From assembly GCA_022797145.1 (NCBI GenBank), contig JAAWKA010000009.1:1-57712 (forward strand): a DNA stretch of 57,712 nt, read 5' to 3'. Source of the stretch: Clostridia bacterium. GTDB lineage: Bacteria; Bacillota; Clostridia; TANB77; CAG-508. Made by a program: the position numbers and the translations under genes. The notes under the pieces were generated by a model. It saw only the letters and a list, made by a program, of their open reading frames with translations. It did no database searches and was not told the DNA's origin. Below, one piece after another: positions 50,140 through 57,712 of this stretch. Each line of letters opens with the position of its first letter. The first letter of the stretch is position 1.

Positions 50140-50493
50140 ATGGAAACAAAAATTATAAATGAAATAGCGATAGTAAAAAGTAATGAAGTTATAATAAAAG
50201 ATATACAATCAGCAATAGACTTTATTATGACTATAAAATATGAAACTAACTGTAACAAAATAGCATTAAACAAACAAGCAGTGTTAGAAGATTTATTTAT
50301 ATTAAGCAATGGAGTATTAGGAGAAGTTTTACAAAAATTTATAAATTACCAAACTAAATTTGCTGTATATGGGGATTATTCAAAATATACAAGCAAACCA
50401 TTGAGAGACTTGATATATGAAAGCAATAATGGCAAAGATATATTTTTTGTAAATGATGAACAACAAGCAATTGAAAAACTCAAAAACCAATAA
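50140..50493 (+). CDS. DUF4180 protein
   Basis: The 117-residue protein matches DUF4180: VIIKDIQSAIDFIMTIKYET, LNKQAVLEDLFILSNGVLGE, FINYQTKFAVYGDYSKYTSKPLRDLIYESN (in parts) and DIFFVNDEQQAIEKL. Function is unknown; often next to transcription regulators and stress genes. An AAGGAG site precedes the ATG. Confidence 0.88.
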   Translation: METKIINEIAIVKSNEVIIKDIQSAIDFIMTIKYETNCNKIALNKQAVLEDLFILSNGVLGEVLQKFINYQTKFAVYGDYSKYTSKPLRDLIYESNNGKDIFFVNDEQQAIEKLKNQ

Positions 50494-50734
50494 GACAATT
50501 AGAACAAGTTATGTTATTAAAAGAATTACCAAATTCAGATATTTTGATATATGGAAAAACTGGAATGGAGAAAGAAAAAGGAAGTGTTGTAGATTCTTAC
50601 TTTGCAGGTTTTGTTGATACGAAAAAAATGAGAAGATTTATTTTTCAGTATATTTAGGAAAAACAAATAACAAAAATGTATCTAGCATAAAAGCAAAAGA
50701 AATTGCAATTAATTTAATAAATCAATTAGATTAA
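50494..50734 (+). pseudogene. C-terminal remnant of a class D beta-lactamase/BlaR-like sensor
   Basis: After the DUF4180 stop the same strand reads LEQVMLLKELPNSDILIYGKTGM and SYFAGFVDTKK, the KTG box region of OXA/BlaR1-type penicillin-recognising domains. Then, in a shifted frame, YFSVYLGKTN and SIKAKEIAINLINQL follow, the usual final strand and helix. There is no start codon and the catalytic SxxK region is absent, so this is a leftover fragment. Confidence 0.6.
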
Positions 50735-50967
50735 AAATATATTACTGAAAAATAAACAAATACAAGTTAAAAAAATAGCAAAAATGAGTTGTAAATTACA
50801 AAAATTTATAAAACTATTTTAAAATAATTTAATAATTTTTAATAAATTTATTGAGATATAATTAAAATAAAAGCTTTAGACATTAAAAAATAGTAATAGT
50901 AAATAGGGAAAATATTCAATAATATAAAACATTAATATTGTGCAAACAATATATAGGAGAGAAAACT

Positions 50968-51366
50968 ATGAATTTAAGAAAAGAAAAAAGCTGTGGATGT
51001 ATTATTATAAAAAATGAAAAAGTCTTATTAGTACATCAGAAAAATGGTGATTTTTGGGGATTTCCTAAAGGGCACATGGAAGAAGGCGAAGATGAAATAA
51101 AAACAGCACTAAGAGAAGTAAAAGAAGAAGTAGGACTAGATGTTGAAATAAACATAGAAAAAAGATATGTATTAAATTATATTATAAAAGATGAAATATA
51201 TAAAACAACAGTATTATATATAGCAGTTCCTAAAAATGAAAATTTAAAGATGCAAGAAAGTGAAATTGAAGATATAAAATGGTATAATTTTGACGAAGCT
51301 TTGAAGATATTGACATTCGAAAATTGGAAAGAGTTACTAAAAAAAGTTATCAAGGATATAAAATAA
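50968..51366 (+). CDS. NUDIX hydrolase (Ap4A hydrolase-like)
   Basis: The Nudix box GHMEEGEDEIKTALREVKEEVGL is complete (G, E, REVKEE, G), preceded by DFWGFPKGH, typical of asymmetric diadenosine tetraphosphate hydrolases. The 132-residue protein begins at the ATG at 50968 with TAGGAGAG; the earlier in-frame codon at 50938 has no site. It would hydrolyse Ap4A-like or other nucleoside diphosphate substrates. Confidence 0.9.
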   Translation: MNLRKEKSCGCIIIKNEKVLLVHQKNGDFWGFPKGHMEEGEDEIKTALREVKEEVGLDVEINIEKRYVLNYIIKDEIYKTTVLYIAVPKNENLKMQESEIEDIKWYNFDEALKILTFENWKELLKKVIKDIK

Positions 51367-51831
51367 CAGATTATAGCTATAGAAAATGTATCTATATATT
51401 TTTACAAAATTAAGCAAGGAACTTGCAAACAAACTTTATGTAATTCCTACAACTGTTCCAAAATGATAAATAGTATTAATTATTCAAACATAACAATGCT
51501 TACTAATCTTTATAAAGAACTAAATATTTCTGAATGCGAATGTTTTGCTGCTTGTGATAATGAAGCGAGGAGTTAAAAAAGAAAAATACAGAATGATCAA
51601 AAACATTCATTATTGCATTTCTAGTGGATATTTAATTACATTAATAACTTGATTTATTTGCAATTTAGTAATATGTCTTGTTTTTTAAATTGCTATAATT
51701 TCAACAAACTTACCAATAATCATAATTTAAAGAGAATTATAATACTAACCTATGAGTATATAGACAATTATTTACTCTTATGATAATATAAAAAGCATTA
51801 AGAAAATTAAATTATAAAAGAGGTAAGATTA
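51367..51831 (+). other. Gene-free region with a short gene remnant
   Basis: A frame ending at about 51577 (SNITMLTNLYKELNISECE…FAACDNEARS) looks like the tail of a lost gene, without start or ribosome site. The rest up to 51831 is AT-rich with no recognised feature apart from the GAGGTAAG ribosome site of the next gene. Confidence 0.4.
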
Positions 51832-52959
51832 ATGAAAAAAGGAGCAAAAATTATTTTAATTATATGTATATTATTAACTTTAATATTTTTTATAGTAGAT
51901 TATTTAAGAGTACAAAAACAAGAAAAACCAATATTTTGCATACTAAAGGATGAAGTAAATGATGGCGGAACAAAGATCTATCTAGGTTTAGGGTATAAAG
52001 TAATAGACTTTCATACACTAGAAGGATTTAGTGGTATAAAAATAGGAACTTGGTTTATGGATTATAATGATTTTAGTGAAGAAATGGAACTTATCCAAAA
52101 TGTAGAACCAAAAATAAAGAATGATGAAAAATACGTAAAATTAGAGAATATAGAATTAGACTATGATTTAGCAAAAATGGTAGAAGACAAATGTTATATT
52201 TTAGGAAATTCAAACACAGTATATCATATAGAAGAATTAGACAATTTTATAAAAAATGTAGAAAATGATATACCAGATGAAATAAGAATTGTTCAATATA
52301 CTGTAGAAGGACAGCCTATATTAACTAATTTAGAATATACAAAAGATAAATTTATTTTAAAAATTGATAATAGAAGAGATGGTTATGCTACTACAGAGGA
52401 TAGAAAAATAATAACAAATGAATATGATAAAAACCAATATACATTAGTAAAAAGCGATACACCAAAAGAACAAATAAAATTAAAAACATATTATTCATTA
52501 GACTTAAAAGAAATAAAAACAAATAAAACAATTCCAATATGTAGCTATGTAGAAGTAAAAAAGGTAGCAAATGAAAGATTTGAGATAAAATTTAATGAAA
52601 AGGTGCAGAAGGAAGAAATAACAAAAATACTTGGTAAAGAAGAAAGCAATAAATATGACTATAATATTTACTCATATAAAGGCACTGTAGATATCATAAT
52701 AGAGGGAGAAAAAATGCCTCTAAGGGATGCTTTAATAAATAATAAAATCACAATAGAAGAAATATTAAAAAAAGCAAATAAAGATGTAAAAGAAGATGAA
52801 GTAATATTTGGAAGCATATATTCAGATGGTGGAAGTACATCATATATATATCATAATTATCAAATACTAAAATGTAATACATTATCAGGAAATAAAGATT
52901 TATATATAGGAGTGCCATCTATGAATATTAATGATATAAATAAAGCAGAATCTATATAA
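51832..52959 (+). CDS. Membrane-anchored DUF4362-type protein, long paralogue
   Basis: An N-terminal membrane segment (KIILIICILLTLIFFIVDYL), then a domain with IYLGLGYKVIDFH and IKIGTWFMDYND, then a DUF4362 domain (DNFIKNVENDIPDEIRIVQY, TVEGQPILTNLEY, IDNRRDGYATTEDRKI). An extra C-terminal part of about 150 residues (KFNEKVQKEEITKILGKEES) is missing in the shorter paralogue at 47471. Probably an exported, membrane-tethered protein; function unknown. Terminator follows. Confidence 0.7.
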   Translation: MKKGAKIILIICILLTLIFFIVDYLRVQKQEKPIFCILKDEVNDGGTKIYLGLGYKVIDFHTLEGFSGIKIGTWFMDYNDFSEEMELIQNVEPKIKNDEKYVKLENIELDYDLAKMVEDKCYILGNSNTVYHIEELDNFIKNVENDIPDEIRIVQYTVEGQPILTNLEYTKDKFILKIDNRRDGYATTEDRKIITNEYDKNQYTLVKSDTPKEQIKLKTYYSLDLKEIKTNKTIPICSYVEVKKVANERFEIKFNEKVQKEEITKILGKEESNKYDYNIYSYKGTVDIIIEGEKMPLRDALINNKITIEEILKKANKDVKEDEVIFGSIYSDGGSTSYIYHNYQILKCNTLSGNKDLYIGVPSMNINDINKAESI

Positions 52960-52975
52960 AATTATCTATAAAGTG

Positions 52976-53013
52976 AATCTTAATTATTAAACTTTTTTGT
53001 TCAATAATTAAGA
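52976..53013 (+). terminator. Terminator of the long DUF4362-type gene
   Basis: Arms AATCTTAATTATT and AATAATTAAGATT followed by TATTTTT. Confidence 0.85.
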
Positions 53014-53115
53014 TTTATTTTTATATTAAATAAGTTATGATTAAAAGAAATCTTACAGAATTGAAAGATTTACATTAATAAAAGTATGATATAATAAATT
53101 TAGAGGAGATGACAA

Positions 53116-53796
53116 ATGCAAAAAATATTAATAATTGAAGATGATGAAAAATTAAGAGATGAACTAGAAATATTCTTAAATAATAATGGATATCAAGTAG
53201 AAGTATTAAGAACATTTAAAAATACTATAAATGATATTCTTAAAACCAATCCAAATCTTATATTATTAGACATAAATTTACCAGAAGCAGATGGAGAATT
53301 TATTTGCAAGGAAATAAGAAAAAAGTCTAATATGGGAATTATAATAATAACAAGTAGAGATAATGAAATAGATGAATTATTATCAATCAATTATGGAGCA
53401 GATCATTACATTACAAAACCATTTAATATACATATATTACTTGCAAAAATAAATTCATTATTAAAAAGAACAAATAATAATAGTGAGTTAATGGACAAAA
53501 TTGATGCAAAAGATTTTATTTTAAATATATCAAACAGTACAATAATAAAAAATGATAAAACCATTGATTTAACTAAAAATGAATATAAGATTTTAAAATA
53601 CTTAATTGAAAATAGAGGGAGAATTGTTTCAAGAGAAGATATAATGAATTGCTTGTGGGAAAGTGAAAGTTTTATTGATGATAATACTTTAAGTGTAAAC
53701 ATTACTAGATTGAGAACGAAATTGGAAGAATTAAAATTGAAAGACTTAATAGAAACAAAAAGAGGACTAGGCTACATATTAAAGGGAGAAAATTAA
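53116..53796 (+). CDS. BceR-type response regulator (OmpR family)
   Basis: A receiver domain (ILIIEDDEKLRDELE, LILLDINLPEADG phospho-acceptor Asp, DHYITKPF Lys) and a winged-helix output domain (LTKNEYKILKYLIENRGRIV, NTLSVNITRLRTKLEEL, ETKRGLGYIL), 226 residues. This is the Bce-type regulator that answers to peptide antibiotics. The kinase gene follows after one base. A probable target site lies at 55934. An AGAGGAG site precedes the ATG. Confidence 0.93.
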   Translation: MQKILIIEDDEKLRDELEIFLNNNGYQVEVLRTFKNTINDILKTNPNLILLDINLPEADGEFICKEIRKKSNMGIIIITSRDNEIDELLSINYGADHYITKPFNIHILLAKINSLLKRTNNNSELMDKIDAKDFILNISNSTIIKNDKTIDLTKNEYKILKYLIENRGRIVSREDIMNCLWESESFIDDNTLSVNITRLRTKLEELKLKDLIETKRGLGYILKGEN

Positions 53797-53797
53797 T

Positions 53798-54820
53798 ATG
53801 AATTTAAAAAATTTTATAAAAGATAAAATACTTTTAGCTGTTTTACTACTATTTGGAATTACAACAATAGAAATATTTTTAATTCCTTATACAATTGCTA
53901 ATTTTATAAAAATATATATTCCAATTACAATTGTTAGTATATATTTAATAGAAGTTAGTGTAGAATATTTTATCAAACAAAACTTTTATAAAGGCTTAGA
54001 AAATATCTTAAATGAGCTAGATAATAAATACCTAATTAGTGAAATTATAAAAGAGCCCAATTTCATGGAAGGAAAAATATTAAAAGATTTATTAGAGCAA
54101 ATTAATAAATCCATGATTGAAAATGTAAATTCATATAAATATAAACAAGAAGATTATAAAGATTATATAGAATTATGGATACATGAGGTAAAGATACCAA
54201 TAGCAACAAGTAAAATGATAATAGAAAATAATAAAAGTCAAATAACAAAAAGCATAGATGAAGAACTGCAAAAAATAGAAAACTATGTAGAACAAGCCTT
54301 ATATTATGCTAGAAGCAATGTTGTAGAAAAAGATTATTATATAAAAAAAGTCAGTTTAAAAGATATTGTAAATGAGAGTATCAGAAAAAATAAAAATATT
54401 TTAATACATGAAAAAATATCTATAAATATTCATAACATAGAAGTAGAAGTAAATACAGATAATAAATGGATAGTATTTATATTAAATCAAATTATTGAAA
54501 ATAGTGTAAAATATAAAAGACAAGATGAAAATTTAGAAATTGAAATATATGCAAAACAGGGAAAAGAAAATGTTATTTTATATATTAAAGACAATGGTAT
54601 AGGAATTAAAGAAGGAGAAGTTACAAAAGTTTTTGAAAAAGGTTTTACAGGAACAAATGGAAGATTAATAGGAAGAAAGTCTACTGGAATTGGGTTGTAT
54701 TTATGTAAAAACTTATGCAATAAATTAGGAGTAGGAATAGAATTAAATGGAGTTCAAGAGGGAGGAACACAAATACAGCTAATCTTTCCCCAAAGTAGTT
54801 ATGTAGATATAAGAAGCTAA
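53798..54820 (+). CDS. BceS-type intramembrane-sensing histidine kinase
   Basis: Two closely spaced N-terminal membrane helices (residues 8-50) with almost no outer loop, then LWIHEVKIPIATSKMII with the phosphorylated His, N-box WIVFILNQIIENSVKY, DNGIGI, and GRKSTGIGLYLCKNLC. This is the BceS layout, in which sensing depends on the BceAB transporter. 340 residues. Co-transcribed with the regulator. Confidence 0.93.
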   Translation: MNLKNFIKDKILLAVLLLFGITTIEIFLIPYTIANFIKIYIPITIVSIYLIEVSVEYFIKQNFYKGLENILNELDNKYLISEIIKEPNFMEGKILKDLLEQINKSMIENVNSYKYKQEDYKDYIELWIHEVKIPIATSKMIIENNKSQITKSIDEELQKIENYVEQALYYARSNVVEKDYYIKKVSLKDIVNESIRKNKNILIHEKISINIHNIEVEVNTDNKWIVFILNQIIENSVKYKRQDENLEIEIYAKQGKENVILYIKDNGIGIKEGEVTKVFEKGFTGTNGRLIGRKSTGIGLYLCKNLCNKLGVGIELNGVQEGGTQIQLIFPQSSYVDIRS

Positions 54821-55231
54821 TTTTACTAAGTAATCTGAGTTATAGCAGTATATCAAAAATATTGTTAAGAGTGTAATAACTTTTATAATAATGTTATAGA
54901 ATTTAGAATTACAATGTAAAAATGCACAAGAAACATTATCAATTTCATTTGAACAAGAACTACAAGAAAGTTTAGTAAGATTAAAAGAAGTAAATAAATT
55001 GCTTAAAATAGGAGATAAGAAGGAAAAAGAAGTAATAGATATTTTCTTCATAGTAAAATCCTCCTTAAGATGAAGAGAAAATTGCTAACCAAATTTTCTT
55101 GTGTTTTTATAATTATAGTATATCAATAAATAGTTGAAAAACCAATGTTTTATGTATGTCAATGGAGAAATAATTGAATTTGACTATACATCTATAGATT
55201 GGTATAATTTTTAATGAGGTGTGATTTTACT
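54821..55231 (+). other. Intergenic region with a short gene remnant
   Basis: A frame at about 54898-55071 (LELQCKNAQETLSISFEQEL…VRLKEVNKLLKIGDKKEKE) resembles the end of a helical protein, without start or ribosome site, and probably derives from a deleted gene. A second scrap near 55160-55212 (GEIIEFDYTSIDWYNF) is also orphaned. No regulatory element recognised. Confidence 0.35.
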
Positions 55232-55879
55232 ATGAAAAAAGAAGAAAACGTTTTAAGGTATTATGTATTATGTAACAGATTGAAAAATATAATTAGGACT
55301 GGGTGGAAAGACTGGAATGTAGAAAGAGATAGATTAGAAAGTGTTGCAGAGCATATATTTGGTGTACAGATGTTAGCTATAGCAATGAAGTCTGAATATA
55401 AATACGATATAAATATTATGAAGGTAATATTTATGATAGCAGTTCACGAATTGGAAGAAATATATATTGGCGATTTAACTCAATTTCAAATAACAAAAGA
55501 AGAAAAAGAAAAATTAGGTCATGTTGCTGTTCAAAAAGTACTAAATGGATTACTTGACAAAGAAGATATTGAAAATATGATTATAGAATTTGATGAACGC
55601 AAAACGAAAGAAGCTGATTTTGCTTATCATTGTGATAAGCTTGAGTGTGACTTACAATGCAAATTATATGATGAAGAGAAAACAGTTGATTTAAATAAGC
55701 AAGAGAAAAATACGATATTGAGCGATTCGAATGTTCAAAGATTATTAAAAAGCAAAAAAAGTTGGTCTAAAATGTGGTTGAGTTTTGGACAAGAAACTTA
55801 CAATTATGATCAAAACTTTACTAGTATTTCAAATTATGCTATGAATAATAATATTAGTAAATTTTTGGGAAAAATATAA
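55232..55879 (+). CDS. HD-domain phosphohydrolase (YfbR-like)
   Basis: The HD_3-type protein has RDRLESVAEHIFGVQMLAIA (metal-binding His in AEH), VHELEEIYIGD (the HD pair replaced by HE) and FDERKTKEADFAYHCDKLECDLQC (late Asp in CDKLE). Related YfbR/HDDC2 enzymes remove phosphate from deoxynucleotides. The ATG at 55232 has GAGGTG; the earlier 55214 codon lies in that site. It interrupts the usual bceRS-bceAB order and has its own terminator. Confidence 0.85.
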   Translation: MKKEENVLRYYVLCNRLKNIIRTGWKDWNVERDRLESVAEHIFGVQMLAIAMKSEYKYDINIMKVIFMIAVHELEEIYIGDLTQFQITKEEKEKLGHVAVQKVLNGLLDKEDIENMIIEFDERKTKEADFAYHCDKLECDLQCKLYDEEKTVDLNKQEKNTILSDSNVQRLLKSKKSWSKMWLSFGQETYNYDQNFTSISNYAMNNNISKFLGKI

Positions 55880-55901
55880 CTTTTAAAATAATATGGAATA
55901 T

Positions 55902-55925
55902 AAATGCCTATCAAAAAGGCATTTT
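55902..55925 (+). terminator. Terminator of the HD-domain gene
   Basis: AAATGCC and GGCATTTTTTC with an eight-base loop. Confidence 0.8.
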
Positions 55926-55933
55926 TTCTTACC

Positions 55934-55997
55934 TTACAAAAGTGTAAGGTAAATGTAAGATAAATCAATAGGAAATATTAAGAAAAATATTTATAAT
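55934..55997 (+). promoter_or_regulatory. BceR-type operator and promoter of the ABC transporter
   Basis: TTACA-AAAG-TGTAA at 55934-55947 matches the known BceR-type site TnACA-N4-TGTAA. An additional half site TGTAAG follows at 55954. TATAAT at 55992-55997 has no good -35, consistent with activator dependence. Confidence 0.7.
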
Positions 55998-56024
55998 AAT
56001 GTTAGATTGAAAGGAGTTTTATTT

Positions 56025-56792
56025 ATGGAAAAAGTATTAGAAGTAAAAAACATAGAAAAATATTATGGAAATAAATCAAATATAACAAAAGCAATAGACA
56101 ATATTAGCTTTAACGTAGAAAAGGGAGAATTTGTTGGAATTATGGGAGCAAGTGGATCTGGAAAAACAACTCTTTTAAATTGTATATCTACAATAGACAA
56201 AGTAACAGCAGGGCATATTATTATAAATCAAAAAGATATTACCAGACTTAAAGGAAATAATCTAAATAAGTTTAGAAGAGAAGACTTAGGTTTTATTTTT
56301 CAAGACTTTAATTTATTAGATACTTTAACAGCTTATGAAAATATTGCATTAGCATTAACAATTCAAAAAGTAAATTCAAAAGAAATAGACAAAAGAGTAA
56401 AAGATATAGCACAGAAACTAGATATAATACAGATATTAAATAAATATCCATATCAAGTTTCTGGAGGACAAAAGCAGAGAGTTGCTTCTGCAAGAGCTAT
56501 TATCACGAATCCAAAATTAATATTAGCAGATGAGCCAACAGGTGCATTAGACTCAAAATCAGCAAGACAACTATTAGAAACATTTGAATACTTAAATCAA
56601 AAATTAGATACCACTTTTTTAGTTGTTACACACGACGCTTTTTCTGCTAGTTATGCTAACAGAATCATATTTATAAGAGATGGAAAAATTTTTAGTGAAC
56701 TTGTAAAAGGAAATGATACAAGAAAACAGTTTTTTGAAAAAATCATAGAAGTACAAACACTTCTTGGAGGTGATTTAAATGATGTTATTTAA
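56025..56792 (+). CDS. BceA-type ABC transporter ATPase
   Basis: Walker [10 protein letters not shown], the Q-loop [16 protein letters not shown], signature [15 protein letters not shown] and Walker [13 protein letters not shown] give a complete ABC ATPase of about 255 residues, of the BceA/MacB-like class. With the following permease it would free lipid II-cycle intermediates from peptide antibiotics and act as the sensor for BceS. The start at 56025 has AAAGGAG. Overlaps the permease start. Confidence 0.93.
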   Translation: MEKVLEVKNIEKYYGNKSNITKAIDNISFNVEKGEFVGIMGASGSGKTTLLNCISTIDKVTAGHIIINQKDITRLKGNNLNKFRREDLGFIFQDFNLLDTLTAYENIALALTIQKVNSKEIDKRVKDIAQKLDIIQILNKYPYQVSGGQKQRVASARAIITNPKLILADEPTGALDSKSARQLLETFEYLNQKLDTTFLVVTHDAFSASYANRIIFIRDGKIFSELVKGNDTRKQFFEKIIEVQTLLGGDLNDVI

Positions 56793-57712
56793 GTTATCTT
56801 TCAATAATATGAAAAAAAGTATAAAAGATTATGCAATATATTTTCTAACGTTAGTATTAGGGGTAGCAATTTTTTATATGTTTAACTCAATAGATTCTCA
56901 ACAGGCAATGTTACAAGTATCACAATCCCAAAAGGAAATTATAAAATTAATGGTAATAACACTTGGATATATATCACTATTTGTTGCAGTTATACTTGGA
57001 CTATTAATAGTATATGCTAATAATTTTTTAATTAACAGAAGAAAAAAAGAGTTTGGAATCTATATGACACTAGGAATGAGTAAAAGTCAAATATCAAAAA
57101 TAATATTAATGGAAACAATATTTGTTGGAGTAATTTCACTTGCTATAGGAATGATTGTTGGTATATTTGCTTCACAATTTATGTCAATATTGGTTGCTAA
57201 AATGTTTCAATCAGATATGAGCAAGTTTCAATTTGTATTCTCAGAAGATGCTTTCATAAAAACTTGTATTTATTTTGCAGTAATCTATATTGGAGTAATG
57301 TTTTTCAATACATTTACAGTTTCAAAATATAAATTAATCAATTTAATAAATGCAACAAAGAAAAATGAGAAGGTAAAAATAAAAAATCCACTTCTTTGTA
57401 TATTGATGTTCATAATAGCAACAGTAATGCTTGGATATGCTTATTGGAAAGTAACAGTAGATTTTAATAGTTTAAGCACAGCAGATAAATTATTACCATT
57501 GATACTTATTGGTATAATTAGTACAGTATTAATTTTCTGGTCTTTATCAGGCTTTATAATACAAATAGTTCAGAAAATGAAAAACACATATTTAAAGGGG
57601 ACAAATATGTTTGTATTAAGGCAAATTAATAATAAAATTAATACAATGGTAGCAAGTATGAGTGTTATTTGCCTAATGTTATTTATGACAATATCAATAC
57701 TTTCTTCAAGTT
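56779..57712 (+). CDS. BceB-type ABC transporter permease, 5' part
   Basis: The frame starts at ATG 56779 (GGAGGTG site inside bceA) and is still open at the window end. It has the N-terminal [20 protein letters not shown], a FtsX-like membrane block (LINRRKKEFGIYMTLGMSK) and further membrane segments. BceB proteins are about 650 residues with a large outer domain, so just under half is present here. The sensing loop lies beyond the window. Confidence 0.92.
   Translation, partial: MMLFKLSFNNMKKSIKDYAIYFLTLVLGVAIFYMFNSIDSQQAMLQVSQSQKEIIKLMVITLGYISLFVAVILGLLIVYANNFLINRRKKEFGIYMTLGMSKSQISKIILMETIFVGVISLAIGMIVGIFASQFMSILVAKMFQSDMSKFQFVFSEDAFIKTCIYFAVIYIGVMFFNTFTVSKYKLINLINATKKNEKVKIKNPLLCILMFIIATVMLGYAYWKVTVDFNSLSTADKLLPLILIGIISTVLIFWSLSGFIIQIVQKMKNTYLKGTNMFVLRQINNKINTMVASMSVICLMLFMTISILSSS

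Noticed and set aside
1..57712. CRISPR array or cas genes
   Set aside because: No regularly spaced direct repeats with unique spacers and no Cas-like protein were seen.

Overview
The window looks like a chromosome segment of a low-GC, anaerobic, endospore-forming member of the Clostridia (Firmicutes). The evidence is the very A-rich coding sequence, a glmS ribozyme, an OLE RNA with its OapA partner, SpoVT and YtfJ sporulation genes, perfect TGTCGAA (Spo0A-box) sequences, a Fur-type operator, a rubredoxin-domain flavoenzyme, and the lineage-typical blocks scpA-ytfI-ytfJ and tlyA-recN.

Layout. 1-4.6 kb: end of a type I restriction specificity gene, an IscU-like scaffold, a phosphoesterase, a DUF4143 ATPase and a decayed DinD/BRO gene. 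4.7-13.3 kb: glmS with ribozyme (minus strand), a BAX-inhibitor family protein, hpt, uvrC, ispH, a methyltransferase and a pseudouridine synthase. 13.3-16 kb: a broken agrD-like peptide gene beside an intact AgrC/AgrA-type pair. 16.2-21.8 kb: a PdaA-type deacetylase gene split by a 4.8-kb serine-recombinase element whose att site can be reconstructed. 21.9-29.4 kb: recX-scpA-ytfI-ytfJ, recD2-comF-KAP NTPase. 29.5-34.7 kb: a membrane protein, two exported proteins, spoVT, OLE RNA and oapA. 34.8-45.8 kb: Fur-box rubredoxin/glutamate-synthase-like enzyme, short alaS, hinT, sortase, tRNA-His, tRNA-Gln, tlyA, recN, a glucosaminidase-domain protein and lysS. 45.9-52.9 kb: an accessory stretch of small single genes, gene remnants and repeated terminator-promoter modules. 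53.1 kb to the end: a Bce-type two-component system and ABC transporter with an HD-domain gene between them.

The main discovery candidate is translational. I count only 11 in-frame CGG codons in the apparent genes. At 8 of them, in 7 genes (serine recombinase, YtfI/DUF2953, RecD2, an exported protein, a PrsA/SurA-like protein, SpoVT twice, TlyA), the conserved protein continues only if the ribosome moves +1, so that CGGA or CGGT is read as one residue. That residue is always glycine and the restored lengths match the families. The large conserved genes that need no shift (glmS, uvrC, alaS, lysS, recN, ispH, hpt) have no in-frame CGG. This fits a genome-wide rule in which CGG is unassigned and triggers +1 frameshifting or four-base decoding as Gly. 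Three in-frame CGG codons in two poorly conserved genes (6904, 7189, 43098) do not fit and are reported as counter-evidence. A systematic sequence artefact remains possible, but it would not be expected to fall only in the phase of glycine codons.
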